Positions 46,558 through 55,086 of a stretch of DNA of 64,000 bases are shown here, in pieces. The notes beneath the pieces are model-generated. The model saw only the letters and a program-made list of their open reading frames with translations. It was not told the DNA's origin and searched no databases. A program made the position numbers and the translations under genes. Source of the stretch: Bythopirellula polymerisocia. Lineage in GTDB: Bacteria; Planctomycetota; Planctomycetia; Pirellulales; Lacipirellulaceae. Every line of letters begins with the position of its first letter. Position 1 is the first letter of the stretch. The stretch lies in assembly GCF_007860015.1 (NCBI RefSeq), contig NZ_SJPS01000001.1:992001-1056000 (forward strand), given 5' to 3'.

Positions 46558-46932
46558 ATGGATGTTCGCAATCTGAATTCCGTGCCCGCATTTTCCACCA
46601 AGGATGGTTCGGAGATCCGTGAGCTACTGGCCCATCGCAATTCGTGCATCGTGAACCAAAGCCTGGCCGAAGCGAGGCTTCCGGTTGGCGGCAGCACGGA
46701 CCCGCATTACCACCCCTTGTGCGAGGAAATCTACTTTCTGCTAGAAGGAACGGCCAAAATGCAAGTAGAGGATAACGTGCAAGACGTAGGCCCCGGGGAC
46801 GCGATTGCTATCCCGCCCGGGGAACGCCACCAAATCACCAACACGGGAAGCGGCACACTACGTTTTCTTTGCTGTTGCGCCCCCGCCTACGAACACGAAG
46901 ACACGATCATGGTCGACGATTGGCCCAAGTAG
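46558..46932 (+). CDS. Cupin-domain protein
   Basis: The 124-residue protein is a single cupin barrel. 'DPHYHPLCEEIYFLLEGTAKMQVED' (H-x-H-x4-5-E) and 'PPGERHQITNTG' (second-motif His) give the usual metal site. Such small cupins are often isomerases, dioxygenases or sugar-nucleotide enzymes; the specific function is not clear. It lies between mscS and fumC on the same strand. It is unrelated to either by function. Confidence 0.92.
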   Translation: MDVRNLNSVPAFSTKDGSEIRELLAHRNSCIVNQSLAEARLPVGGSTDPHYHPLCEEIYFLLEGTAKMQVEDNVQDVGPGDAIAIPPGERHQITNTGSGTLRFLCCCAPAYEHEDTIMVDDWPK

Positions 46933-47000
46933 TACGCAACACCTCCAGGCGCTTACCGACGACTAACCACCAACCACTAGCCACCAACCACCCAATCACG

Positions 47001-48413
47001 ATGCCAAACTTCCGCACTGAACGAGACACAATGGGCGAGATGCAAGTTCCCGCCGAGGCCTTGTATGGCGCTTCCACTGCCCGCGCTGTCGATAATTTCC
47101 CAATCTCTTTCGAACCGGTTCCGGCAGCGATGATTCATGCTTTCGGGCATCTCAAGGCCGCTTGTGCTGAGGCTAATCGCCAACTCGGCAAGCTTGATGC
47201 CAAGCGGGCCGACGCGATCATCGCTGCGTCTGACGAGGTAGCCGAGGGAAAGTACGACCAACAATTCCCGGTCGATATCTACCAGACCGGCTCCGGCACT
47301 TCGACCAACATGAACGCCAACGAAGTGATCGCCAACCTGGCCAACGAAAAGCTGGGTTTCGGCGTCGGCGCCAAGGGGACCGAAGGGGCCGTCCATCCCA
47401 ACGATCATGTGAACATGGGCCAATCCTCGAACGACACTTTTCCTACCGCGATGCACATCGCTGCCGCCAGTGCGATCAAAAAAAACTTGATCCCTAACCT
47501 GGAGCGTCTCCAGTTGGCCCTCGCCGAGAAGGCTTCCAAGTGGGACACAATCGTGAAGATTGGTCGCACCCATTTGATGGATGCCACCCCGATCCGCGTC
47601 GGCCAGGTCTTTGGCGGCTACGCGGCTCAGGCTGAGTATGCCGTCGTCCGTGCCAAGCAGGCCTTGAATCTCCGCACCAACCTCGAGATCGGCGGCACCG
47701 CCGTCGGCACGGGCATCAACACTCATCCGGAGTTTGCCGCCAAGGTGTGCGCGGCACTGGGAAAACGACTCGGCATCGATTTCGAAGAGGCGGCCAACCA
47801 TCCCGAGGCTCAAGCCGCTAAGGATGCCTTTGTCAGCGCCCACGGCGAACTCAAAACGATCGCCGTCTCGCTGACCAAAATTGCCAACGACATTCGTCTC
47901 TTGGGTTCCGGCCCGCGTTGCAGCATCTTTGAGTTGTCGCTCCCTGCCACGCAACCAGGTTCATCGATCATGCCGGGCAAGGTGAATCCTGTCATTTGCG
48001 AAGCGGTAATCCAGGTCGCCTGCCGCGTGATTGGCAACGATGCCACGGTGACCACCGCCGGATTGGGGGGCGTGGGATCGCTGTTTGAGCTGAATGTCGC
48101 CATGCCGGTGATGATCGACGCCTTCCTGGAATCGACCAAGCTGCTAGCCAACTCGGCAGGCGTGTTCGTGGACAAGCTCGTGAAGGACCTGGAAGTGAAC
48201 GAAGAACGTTGCCGCGAGTTGATCGACCAATCGCTGATGATGGTCACGTCGCTCGCGCCGGTGGTGGGCTACGAACAAGCGGCCACCCTGGCCAAGGACG
48301 CCTTCAAACTCAATACCACCATCCGCCAGTTGTGCCTCGACCGCAAGATTCTCCCCGCGGCAGAACTCGACAAGGCGCTCGACCCCGACAGCATGACCCG
48401 ACCGTCGGTGTGA
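47001..48413 (+). CDS. fumC: Class II fumarate hydratase FumC
   Basis: FumC hydrates fumarate to malate in the citric-acid cycle. From ATG 47001 the 470-residue protein has the class II start (FRTERDTMGEMQVPAEALYGA), 'TGSGTSTNMNANEVIANLA', 'HPNDHVNMGQSSNDTFPTAM', the catalytic 'GRTHLMDATPI' and the signature 'GSSIMPGKVNP'. Upstream a spacer with repeated 'ccaaccac' words separates it from the cupin gene. A frame open further upstream is not needed. Confidence 0.97.
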   Translation: MPNFRTERDTMGEMQVPAEALYGASTARAVDNFPISFEPVPAAMIHAFGHLKAACAEANRQLGKLDAKRADAIIAASDEVAEGKYDQQFPVDIYQTGSGTSTNMNANEVIANLANEKLGFGVGAKGTEGAVHPNDHVNMGQSSNDTFPTAMHIAAASAIKKNLIPNLERLQLALAEKASKWDTIVKIGRTHLMDATPIRVGQVFGGYAAQAEYAVVRAKQALNLRTNLEIGGTAVGTGINTHPEFAAKVCAALGKRLGIDFEEAANHPEAQAAKDAFVSAHGELKTIAVSLTKIANDIRLLGSGPRCSIFELSLPATQPGSSIMPGKVNPVICEAVIQVACRVIGNDATVTTAGLGGVGSLFELNVAMPVMIDAFLESTKLLANSAGVFVDKLVKDLEVNEERCRELIDQSLMMVTSLAPVVGYEQAATLAKDAFKLNTTIRQLCLDRKILPAAELDKALDPDSMTRPSV

Positions 48414-48968
48414 GTAGTGAGCAATCGGCCTGATGTACATTCGCGGGGCAACCGCGAGTTGCGTAAACCCAACAATCGTTGCTCGCTTCTGCGCATCGTA
48501 GCGGGGTTTTTGTCGCGGTCATTTCGTAGAAAACTTTTTTTACAAAACAAAACCCCCTCCATTTCTGCGAGCCCGATTCGCTTCAACTCATTGGCAGGCA
48601 ACGTCTTACGTAGCAGTCGGCTGTTGATGTTTTTGGGAGTTTTGTAAAACAAAACTCGACTCTCCCGCGACAAAACTCCCTGTGCTTCGCGTCCTCGAAG
48701 TGCTGACGACAACCGACGAATCTCTAGCCGCGTCGCCGGTCTGGGGGCAACAATAATTCCATTTGATTTTCAAGGAACTTGCCTAGTGGTGGGCAAGACC
48801 CATTGTATTAAACAGGGTGGCACAATTTCTAGTAAAAAGTGGTGAGTGGCGAGAGGGGGGAAGCTGCAAGTCGGAACGAGAAACCTAACGCGGCACCTTG
48901 CCGCAATCATAATTCATGGAACAGGAGGCAACGAAGCTAACAGAGCGAATGAAAGTAATGAAGAAAGA

Positions 48969-49030
48969 AACACTTATCTTCGCTAATCTTCACTAATTTG
49001 GATTAGCGCTGATTAGCGTAGATTAGTGTT
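48969..49030. repeat. Inverted repeat, R3-like copy 3
   Basis: Arms 48969-48988 (aacacttatcttcgctaatc) and 49011-49030 pair with two mismatches around a 22-nt spacer containing 'ggattagcgctgattagcg'. The words resemble those at 8.7 and 53.6 kb but the copy is more diverged. Confidence 0.7.
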
Positions 49031-49150
49031 CCACGCTACTTTCTTATACCTCCGTTTTCTCGGTTATCTCCTGTCCAATATATTTGCGCACGTCGAGAAG
49101 ACTTGAATCGTAAGTAGCACGACTGGACATGGATAAGATTATCCGAACTT

Positions 49151-49202
49151 GTCGCCTTTCGCTCCGCGAAAGTAGCGCTTCTTTCGCGGAGCGAAAGGCG
49201 AC
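49151..49202. repeat. 52-nt palindromic repeat, family R1 copy 3
   Basis: Perfect 22-nt arms (49151-49172 and 49181-49202; GTCGCCTTTCGCTCCGCGAAAG and its complement, given here by position) flank an 8-nt loop 'tagcgctt'. It is the best preserved of the three copies. It lies in a long non-coding region, so it is not tied to a gene end. Confidence 0.93.
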
Positions 49203-49600
49203 TAGGTTCCGTTCCCTCCGTTTTCACTGCAACCTCAGGTTCAATAAATTGATGCAAGCTGAGAAGATTTGTATCGTTTGGAATACGCGTTCCGGCAATT
49301 CATGACGGAATGGAAGACTCTCGCAAAGGGGCAAAGGAGGAGGAAATGGGGCTGGGATTCGGGGGCTGGGAGTTGGGGGGGCGCTACGTGCCCCGACGCG
49401 TTAGAAGAGAACAAAAGGGCAAGTCTTCTCCTCGGGTGTCGGTCCCCATCGCCTGAGTTGATTCAAGACGATGCATAGCATTGTTCCAGCAAGATTTTGC
49501 TTGGTCTTCCGAGCATAGTTGCCAAAACAACAGCCTGCCACCCACCGGTCAGGAATAAGACTCCCGATTACTTAGAATTCTCTCAACAAGGCTCTGTAAG

Positions 49601-49682
49601 TAGCGGCGGACGATAAAACCTCCGCCGAACTTGGGCAGGTGTAGCGAAAATGCACAAGTCGATGAAGCTGACGCGTCGAACG
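49601..49682 (+). repeat. Structured repeat R4 copy A (cassette boundary)
   Basis: Starts tagcggcgga-cgataaaacc-tccgcc, a hairpin, then 'gaacttgggcaggtg', a spacer 'tagcgaaaatgcac' and 'aagtcgatgaagc'. Copy B at 50211 and partial copy C at 51889 share this order. Stem sequences differ but stay paired (GGCGGA/TCCGCC here, GCGGC/GCCGC in B). Confidence 0.75.
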
Positions 49683-49777
49683 GAATAGGTTGTTCTTGCT
49701 ACATCCATGACTGGGGATATAATCCAGTTCCGTCGCTCTTTACACATCTCATTAACATCAATTCTACATGTTCAGGT

Positions 49778-50158
49778 ATGTATTTACGATTCGAGCCTGA
49801 GACTGTGGACCCGAATTCGAATTACATCTGGTCAGTCTTCGGTGCTTTGGGGCACCTACTAGAGACAGGCACATTGACAGACTATGAATTCTCTCGACTG
49901 CAAGAGTTAGACGACTGGTTCACTACGAACTTACAAGAGCCAACGAGGTTGGCACGTTCACGGAAAAACGATGCAGAAAAAAAAGCTGTCTGTTGGTTCA
50001 AGGCTGACGCATCGGAATGCATAGCTAATTTGCGTGAAATTGTTTCGGTACTAAACAATCACGACCTTACGATTCGTATGTTGAAAAGCACAAATCCAGG
50101 CTATGTCGTATACGAAGACAAGTATCAAATCGCAGCCATACCATTTCACAAGACGTAG
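49778..50158 (+). CDS. Small unknown protein, repeat-bounded cassette gene 1
   Basis: From ATG 49778 the 126-residue protein reads like a compact globular family: 'LRFEPETVDPNSNYIWSVFG', 'GTLTDYEFSRLQELDDWF', 'AVCWFKADASECIANLREIV', and 'NPGYVVYEDKYQIAAIPF'. I believe similar stand-alone proteins occur in other planctomycetes, but I know no function. No signal peptide. Composition is more AT-rich than the flanks. It is enclosed by copies A and B of the R4 repeat. Confidence 0.75.
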   Translation: MYLRFEPETVDPNSNYIWSVFGALGHLLETGTLTDYEFSRLQELDDWFTTNLQEPTRLARSRKNDAEKKAVCWFKADASECIANLREIVSVLNNHDLTIRMLKSTNPGYVVYEDKYQIAAIPFHKT

Positions 50159-50468
50159 AACGCCGTGCGAAACGGCCTTCCACCAATGGCTTCGAAGTGA
50201 ACCACCCAAGTAGCGGCGGTCGATAAAGCCGCGGAACTTAGGTAGGTGGTGCGAAACTGCTCAAGTCGATGAAGCCGAGGCAGATTCGGAATCTGCCTTT
50301 GTGGAGGTGAATTGACAGCTCGCCTACATAGGCAATCAATACCTTCAATGACGATTCTCGGTACAATGGGAGCAGCCCCACGATTGGCAAAGGATGGGGC
50401 ACAGCCCCCATCGCATTGTCGCTCATCACTTCGAAAGGTAAATTTTCATTATCCTAAAGGGAATTAGC
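50159..50468. other. Non-coding stretch carrying repeat R4 copy B
   Basis: 310 bases with no gene. It contains R4 copy B (50211-50290) and a ribosome site (AAAGGGA) for the next gene at its end. Confidence 0.7.
50211..50290 (+). repeat. Structured repeat R4 copy B (cassette boundary)
   Basis: Begins tagcggcggtcgataaagcc, then 'gcggaacttaggtaggtggtgcgaaactgctc', then 'aagtcgatgaagcc'. The preceding 'accacccaagta' can pair with 'acttaggtaggtggt' outside the inner GCGGC/GCCGC stem, giving a two-step imperfect hairpin like integron attC sites. Confidence 0.75.
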
Positions 50469-51770
50469 ATGTCAGCAAAAAATCGATTTCTGACAATCGC
50501 ACTGGCTAGCCTGGTATTCGGATTTTGTTCAACCAATACTTGCCGAGCGATTGAAACTAACAGCAAAAGGCTCGAAGAAGTACGTGAAGGTTCGAATATC
50601 GCTGCCCCGAATCAAACACCGACTCAAAAGGGTCTATCTTCCCAGCAGATTCTCAAAAGGGTTGGCCATACATATTCAGAGTGCAAGGAATATCAGGACT
50701 CGGGAAAATCGATAACCGAATTTACAAGGGAAGACGGCTCAAGATGGAGCCACAACACAGTGTTTCGCACTGCAATGCGTAGAGGCAACGATACACTAGA
50801 GTATAGATTCGCGTATCGGAAAAACTACTTTGGGAAGAACTTCTCAGATGAAACAATCCTTTGGCATGATGGCCACTGCACGATGGTCAGCGACGAAGAA
50901 CCAGCAAACTTTAAAAAAGAAGAGTCCTTGGGTAGGGCGACGGCTGGTCTCACAGGAATATCTTCAGGCACGGCACACTACATCCCGGTTCTCCTTATGC
51001 CACAATTAATTAGAGGACGGAAGTTGACCGAATTTTCAGCACATCGACCTCCAAAACAAGAGAAACTTGGAAAGAATATTTGCTATCGACTAGATGGTCT
51101 TTATGCAAACGATAAGATTTCACTTTGGATTGAGAAAGATACCTTTCTAATCTTGAAAATTGTCACGGGCAATGGCGAGCCTACCATACAGACTATCACG
51201 TACATTCCAAAAATAGATGAGAAGATACCCGACAGATTCTTTGGTAAACATGTCAAGGGTGAATGGGAAGAAATCGAACCCATTGCCCCTAAGGAAAAGC
51301 CGGTCGCTAAGATGCGTATTATCGACACCCGACCGGAATCTATTTTGGCAGACGACATCAGAGAAGACGTTGACTACGCCTATCTCTGTGACAAATACGT
51401 CTGCAAGATTTCAGCACCTCCCCATAAAAGTGACATTAGTCGTAGGGAGTTAGTAATCTCGAATGTTAAATCCGACGCACATAATCTGGCAGCAACCTAT
51501 CCCGATAAAAGAATGCTTACCATCTTGGAAATACTCTCAGAGATTTCCGAGAGTTTTGCACATAAAGCCGAAATCAACCCCAATAAAATCGATGTCAACA
51601 AGAGCATCGAACTCCCACCGTTGAAGTTGAGCGGTATCTACGCAGCCGAAGTCCTGGTTACAATGGAGTTTGTTTTCGACATCGAGCTGAGCAAGTCAGA
51701 GTTTAAAAACCATTCCAAGAATGCAACTCCGACTCAGCTTTTTGAATTGGTGGAAAAGCACATTCAATAA
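50469..51770 (+). CDS. Secreted LolA-like protein with a C-terminal acyl-carrier-like domain, cassette gene 2
   Basis: The ATG at 50469 has an AAAGGGA site. The 433-residue product has a signal peptide (about 1-27) and a beta-rich middle domain ('QILKRVGHTYSECKEYQDSGKS', 'EYRFAYRKNYFGKN', 'GKNICYRLDGLYANDKISLWIEKD') that resembles planctomycete LolA-like proteins. The last 80 residues (about 355-433) look like an acyl carrier protein: 'ILSEISESFAHKAEINPNKI' and then 'EVLVTMEFVFDIEL' and 'TPTQLFELVEKHI'. The phosphopantetheine serine is absent or shifted (LSGIYAAE in place of DSL). The gene is AT-richer than its neighbours and lies between R4 copies B and C. Confidence 0.8.
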   Translation: MSAKNRFLTIALASLVFGFCSTNTCRAIETNSKRLEEVREGSNIAAPNQTPTQKGLSSQQILKRVGHTYSECKEYQDSGKSITEFTREDGSRWSHNTVFRTAMRRGNDTLEYRFAYRKNYFGKNFSDETILWHDGHCTMVSDEEPANFKKEESLGRATAGLTGISSGTAHYIPVLLMPQLIRGRKLTEFSAHRPPKQEKLGKNICYRLDGLYANDKISLWIEKDTFLILKIVTGNGEPTIQTITYIPKIDEKIPDRFFGKHVKGEWEEIEPIAPKEKPVAKMRIIDTRPESILADDIREDVDYAYLCDKYVCKISAPPHKSDISRRELVISNVKSDAHNLAATYPDKRMLTILEILSEISESFAHKAEINPNKIDVNKSIELPPLKLSGIYAAEVLVTMEFVFDIELSKSEFKNHSKNATPTQLFELVEKHIQ

Positions 51771-51888
51771 CCGACCAACTTAGGAAATTGGCTTTACACA
51801 ACTAGAGTCAGAGTAAAGCACCGAAGTCGCGGCAGAGTGCCAAACCCCGGAACTTAGCCGCAACGCCACCCCCCAAATGGGGCTTTGG

Positions 51889-51930
51889 TAGCGGCGGACG
51901 ATAAAAACCGAAGCAGTTTTGGCAAGTTGC
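51889..51930 (+). repeat. Partial structured repeat R4 copy C
   Basis: tagcggcggacgataaa at 51889-51905 repeats the start of copies A and B, then diverges. Just upstream, near 51826-51860, 'gtcgcggcag..ccggaacttagccgc' recalls the second half of copy B, so an older degenerate copy may be scrambled here. Confidence 0.55.
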
Positions 51931-51980
51931 CTTGGCTAAGCCAATAATTTCCTTGTAGATGCGATTTGCCAACGAACGTT

Positions 51981-52313
51981 TCATTGTCGACGCAGAAAGC
52001 TAAACAATCCACCAGCCGTTGAACCCTTATTTGAACCACGATTCTTCTCATGCAAATCCTTCTGGCGTTGATACTCATGAGTGTCGAGAACCAAGTATGA
52101 ACTTACCTCGTCCCAGGCCACAGCAGAATGTGCACCTCGTGCCCAGGAAACTGATGATGTAGCAGCTTCACCAACAACAAATAGCCTTCCTGCTTGCATT
52201 TCAAAGCAAGGAGAGGTAATTGAGCCTAAAACGTTTGCTGATTGCCAACTTCTAGAATAAAACGTAACCGTCTTTCCGACGAAGCTTGGCAGGACCTCAG
52301 GAATTGGTTCCAT
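51981..52313 (-). CDS. Small unknown protein, cassette gene 3
   Basis: This 110-residue frame on the minus strand starts with ATG at 52313. It looks protein-like: 'SFVGKTVTFYSRSW', 'SPCFEMQAGRLFVVGEAA', 'SWARGAHSAVAWDEVSSYLVLDTHEYQRQ', then a basic tail. It is the only long open frame here. It has no signal peptide or recognised domain, and its direction is opposite to the two preceding genes. It is likely real but not certain. Confidence 0.6.
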   Translation of the reverse strand: MEPIPEVLPSFVGKTVTFYSRSWQSANVLGSITSPCFEMQAGRLFVVGEAATSSVSWARGAHSAVAWDEVSSYLVLDTHEYQRQKDLHEKNRGSNKGSTAGGLFSFLRRQ

Positions 52314-52558
52314 GTAGTTGATTTGGGTTCGAGTTGACTATGATTTGAATTCTGTCCGACGCACTGCGGCAAAACGTTTGGACACGCGGAAAAGACCGCT
52401 CATTTGCTGCCTAGACAGATTGTATCCTGTCCGCCTTGTATTGGCAAAAATGCCCGTTTTCTCCCCCAACACCCACCTAGCGGCGGCGTGCCAATCCTCC
52501 GCCAGTGACTGCTCTGGTGCTTGACAGTAAATAAGCACTCTCGTCGATGGTCTTAATC

Positions 52559-53512
52559 TTACCTCGTCGCCCAGAGACTCAAGCCCTTGACTTGCATGGC
52601 GACATTCATCGTGCCGGGGACTTCCCAGCCGAAATTCATGCTGCCCAGGTGGTAGTCCTGCATGTCGCGGGAGTCGGTCAAGTAGCCTAGCTCCCAGGCC
52701 TTGGTGAGGGCCTCTTTCATGAGCGGGAGCAGATCCACGTCGATGGTGATCCATCGGCCATCCTGGGCTGATTGATCGGTGAAATGGTTGCTGTCTGGCC
52801 TGAATATGAACTTGCCAGTCCCTTTCTTGTGCTTCGTGCTGAAGTCTATTGCCGCGCGTTGCGGATTGTGACGATAGCGCGTGTCGTAGATCGGCACGCC
52901 AAACCAGAGGAAATCGCGAAACCCGGCCGATTGGGGGTTTTGGTTCTGCACGGTGATGTAGAACACGAATTGAGCCGTGTGGCGCTCGGCGTCCCAACCC
53001 TCCGGGCGGTGCCATTCCTCTTGAATAAGTCGGTAGGAAAAACGAAACGGCACGCTGGCAATCTCTGTCAAGGACGGATGGGCCAGCAATTGTCGCTCTA
53101 CGAGCAGGTGTGGCCAAGCGGCACCCCGCTCTGGTGCCTTGCCGTCGTACTCGGTCATCCCCTCCAATCCGAGGGTGATCGTCCCCCCCGCGGGGTCGCT
53201 GAAGTCGAACTCCACGGACTTCGCCTCATGGGCGTACCGCATCAACCCTGGAGAGATATTGGATTGAGCCAAATCGAAACGGCTGTGCCACTGCGCGAGT
53301 CCCCAGACGGGTTCTCCCTGATTGGCAAGCGGAGCCAACTTGCCCGTCTCTCGCTTCATGCCGGGCTTAGGTGACCAAACGACAAACCCGCGCTGGAAGT
53401 CGTTGTCGTCAATCAGGGCGATCTCGACTTCGTCCTCGGCATTGGCAAGTTGGCATGAAAACCCAAACGAAAACGAAACACTAACCAAAGCTGTTAGCAG
53501 TAAGTGCGGCAT
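52559..53512 (-). CDS. Secreted beta-rich hypothetical protein
   Basis: From ATG 53512 (an in-frame TTG lies 36 bases upstream) the 317-residue protein has a signal peptide (about 1-26, ending 'ANAED'). The body has strand-rich, sugar-binding-like segments: 'DNDFQRGFVVWSPKPGMKRETGKLAP', 'SVEFDFSDPAGGTITLGLEG', 'RDFLWFGVPIYDTRYR'. A concluding 'MQDYHLGSMNFGWEVPGTMNVAMQVKGL' may be a beta-sandwich edge. It follows the GH5-like gene on the same strand, so the pair may act on the same polysaccharide. Confidence 0.82.
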   Translation of the reverse strand: MPHLLLTALVSVSFSFGFSCQLANAEDEVEIALIDDNDFQRGFVVWSPKPGMKRETGKLAPLANQGEPVWGLAQWHSRFDLAQSNISPGLMRYAHEAKSVEFDFSDPAGGTITLGLEGMTEYDGKAPERGAAWPHLLVERQLLAHPSLTEIASVPFRFSYRLIQEEWHRPEGWDAERHTAQFVFYITVQNQNPQSAGFRDFLWFGVPIYDTRYRHNPQRAAIDFSTKHKKGTGKFIFRPDSNHFTDQSAQDGRWITIDVDLLPLMKEALTKAWELGYLTDSRDMQDYHLGSMNFGWEVPGTMNVAMQVKGLSLWATR

Positions 53513-53584
53513 AACATTGTTCAAGCGCAATTTTGTAGTAGAAGCCAAAAAGCGAAGGAATTAGGCGCGGACAAGCGCAGATTA

Positions 53585-53645
53585 AGCGGATTGACGCGGA
53601 TCATTCAAGACATCTATTTCTTCTGAAATCCGCGCACATCCGCGT
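53585..53645. repeat. Inverted repeat, family R3 copy 4
   Basis: 'agcggattgacgcgga' at about 53585-53600 pairs imperfectly with 'tccgcgcacatccgcg' at about 53629-53645; the preceding 'ttaggcgcggacaagcgcag' resembles the arm at 11251. It sits between two co-directional genes. Confidence 0.65.
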
Positions 53646-54806
53646 TTATCTGTGGTCTATTTCTTCTGTCTGCTGCGGATCCGTTGCCCCCATGGATTTC
53701 TCCTTCTTTTGCCAATACTCGAGAAACTCTGCGACAGGCATTCCCACCGGCGTTGCTCCCTCGCGGTGCTCCGCAATTGAGCGTCCAAAATAGTGGCTGA
53801 TCCAACCTTCGACTCGATCATCCGTCTGCTGGATAAAACGGTCCAGCTCTTCCAACGAGCAACTCAAGGGAAAGGTTTCTTCCACGACCAAAGGCTTGCC
53901 AATGTCGTAGACGGCCAGGGCTTCTACCGTTTTTTCAACTTCGCCTGTCTTGGGATAAAAATGCACGCTCACAAAATCGAGATGGCGGGCAACTTCGGGC
54001 GAGTAAAAGACCGGCTTGGCTCCCGGAAATACTTGTGCCCAGGGGATAACTCCGACAGTGATTAAATGCTCGGTGTCGTGTTTTCGAATCGCGCTGACCA
54101 TCTGCTTGACCCAAGCCTCGGCAATGGCTCTCGGTTCTCGCTCCCCCAGATCGTTGCTGATCCGCTGCACAAAATACATCCCTTCCAGTTCGCCCAACAA
54201 CCAGGGGTGCTCCCCCTCTTTTGCATTACCGACGACGGGCTCGTTGATGAGGTCGTAACAGAACACCGCCGGATGACCAGCACATGTCTTGGCGATGGCC
54301 TCCCAAAAAGTCGCTTGAACCTGCCAGCGGTCTTTCTCCGATAAGTCATCGTACCAAGGAGGCACTTCCGCTAGGTGATAACAGCTTAGTCCGGTCAGAT
54401 CGAGATACAGACCAACTTCTTGGGCAAGATCCAAGGTGCGTCTGAGTCGCTCTAATTCTGCAGCATCCACTTGCTGCGGAGTCTTCATGTAGGTGCCCAG
54501 TTGAAGATGCAGCCGAACGACATTTGCGCCTAGCTTGCGCATTTCACGAAAATCCTTTTCCACGCGCGGCCAATCGTCTTCCCAGTACTCTTCGACGATC
54601 CTCCCGAAATCGCCGACGTAGTTAAACCCCCAGGGGGAAAATCGCTTGCCCGATTCTCCGAATACAAATTGCCCGTCGACAATGCGAATTGGCACCAGGG
54701 AGGCCGATTTCTCGGCTGCTGATTCTGCGAACCCTGGCTGAATAGTGCTCAAGGCAATTGCGAACAGATAGGTTGATCTCAGACCCAGTTCCCTCGTAGC
54801 TCGCAT
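53646..54806 (-). CDS. GH5-like secreted glycoside hydrolase
   Basis: From ATG 54806, which has a strong AAGGAGA ribosome site, the 386-residue protein has a signal peptide (about 1-28). The TIM-barrel sequence follows clan GH-A: 'GFNYVGDF', 'LGANVVRLHLQLG', 'CYDLINEPVVGN' with general acid/base E189, and 'GKPLVVEETFPLS' with the probable nucleophile E309 or E310. These enzymes cleave beta-linked glucans or mannans; the true substrate is not shown. A second secreted protein of unknown type is downstream on the same strand. Confidence 0.87.
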   Translation of the reverse strand: MRATRELGLRSTYLFAIALSTIQPGFAESAAEKSASLVPIRIVDGQFVFGESGKRFSPWGFNYVGDFGRIVEEYWEDDWPRVEKDFREMRKLGANVVRLHLQLGTYMKTPQQVDAAELERLRRTLDLAQEVGLYLDLTGLSCYHLAEVPPWYDDLSEKDRWQVQATFWEAIAKTCAGHPAVFCYDLINEPVVGNAKEGEHPWLLGELEGMYFVQRISNDLGEREPRAIAEAWVKQMVSAIRKHDTEHLITVGVIPWAQVFPGAKPVFYSPEVARHLDFVSVHFYPKTGEVEKTVEALAVYDIGKPLVVEETFPLSCSLEELDRFIQQTDDRVEGWISHYFGRSIAEHREGATPVGMPVAEFLEYWQKKEKSMGATDPQQTEEIDHR

Positions 54807-55086
54807 CGCATTTCTCCTTCTGCCGACCATGGGCAGACGCAAAACAGACTCCCGAGACTGTCGCCCAATTTCTCGTTGTAGATTCATCCCTTCCATGCTA
54901 GCACCGATCTGACATTCAGTTAACTAGAAGATGGGCTATCTACTCGGACATTTCCGATTCTTTTGAGTGTTTCGATTGCAGTGACTTTGATGCGGCAGTC
55001 GATACCAATGACCGAGGCGCTGTAGGTTCAGTCGCTCCGTTAGATCATTGGCTCTGCAAAGTCCTCCAACTTGCGGTTCGGAAATC

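Larger units (their letters stand above)
48414..49600. other. Long non-coding stretch with repeats
   Basis: About 1.2 kb with no supported gene. It contains an inverted repeat (48969-49030), an R1 palindrome (49151-49202), and a run 'aaaacttttttt..aaaacaaaacccc' near 48530-48555. Further open frames here look random. The stretch leads into the AT-rich repeat-bounded island. Confidence 0.65.

Noticed and set aside
46933..47000. 'ccaaccac' tandem words upstream of fumC as a functional repeat
   Set aside because: Short and irregular; no consistent unit or second copy in the window.
46977..47954. 325-codon frame antisense to fumC
   Set aside because: It lies wholly opposite a secure fumC gene and has no recognisable domain.
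52338..53117. 259-codon minus-strand frame overlapping the secreted protein gene
   Set aside because: It is rich in Arg, Pro and His, typical of a shadow frame, while the other frame has a signal peptide and a protein-like sequence.
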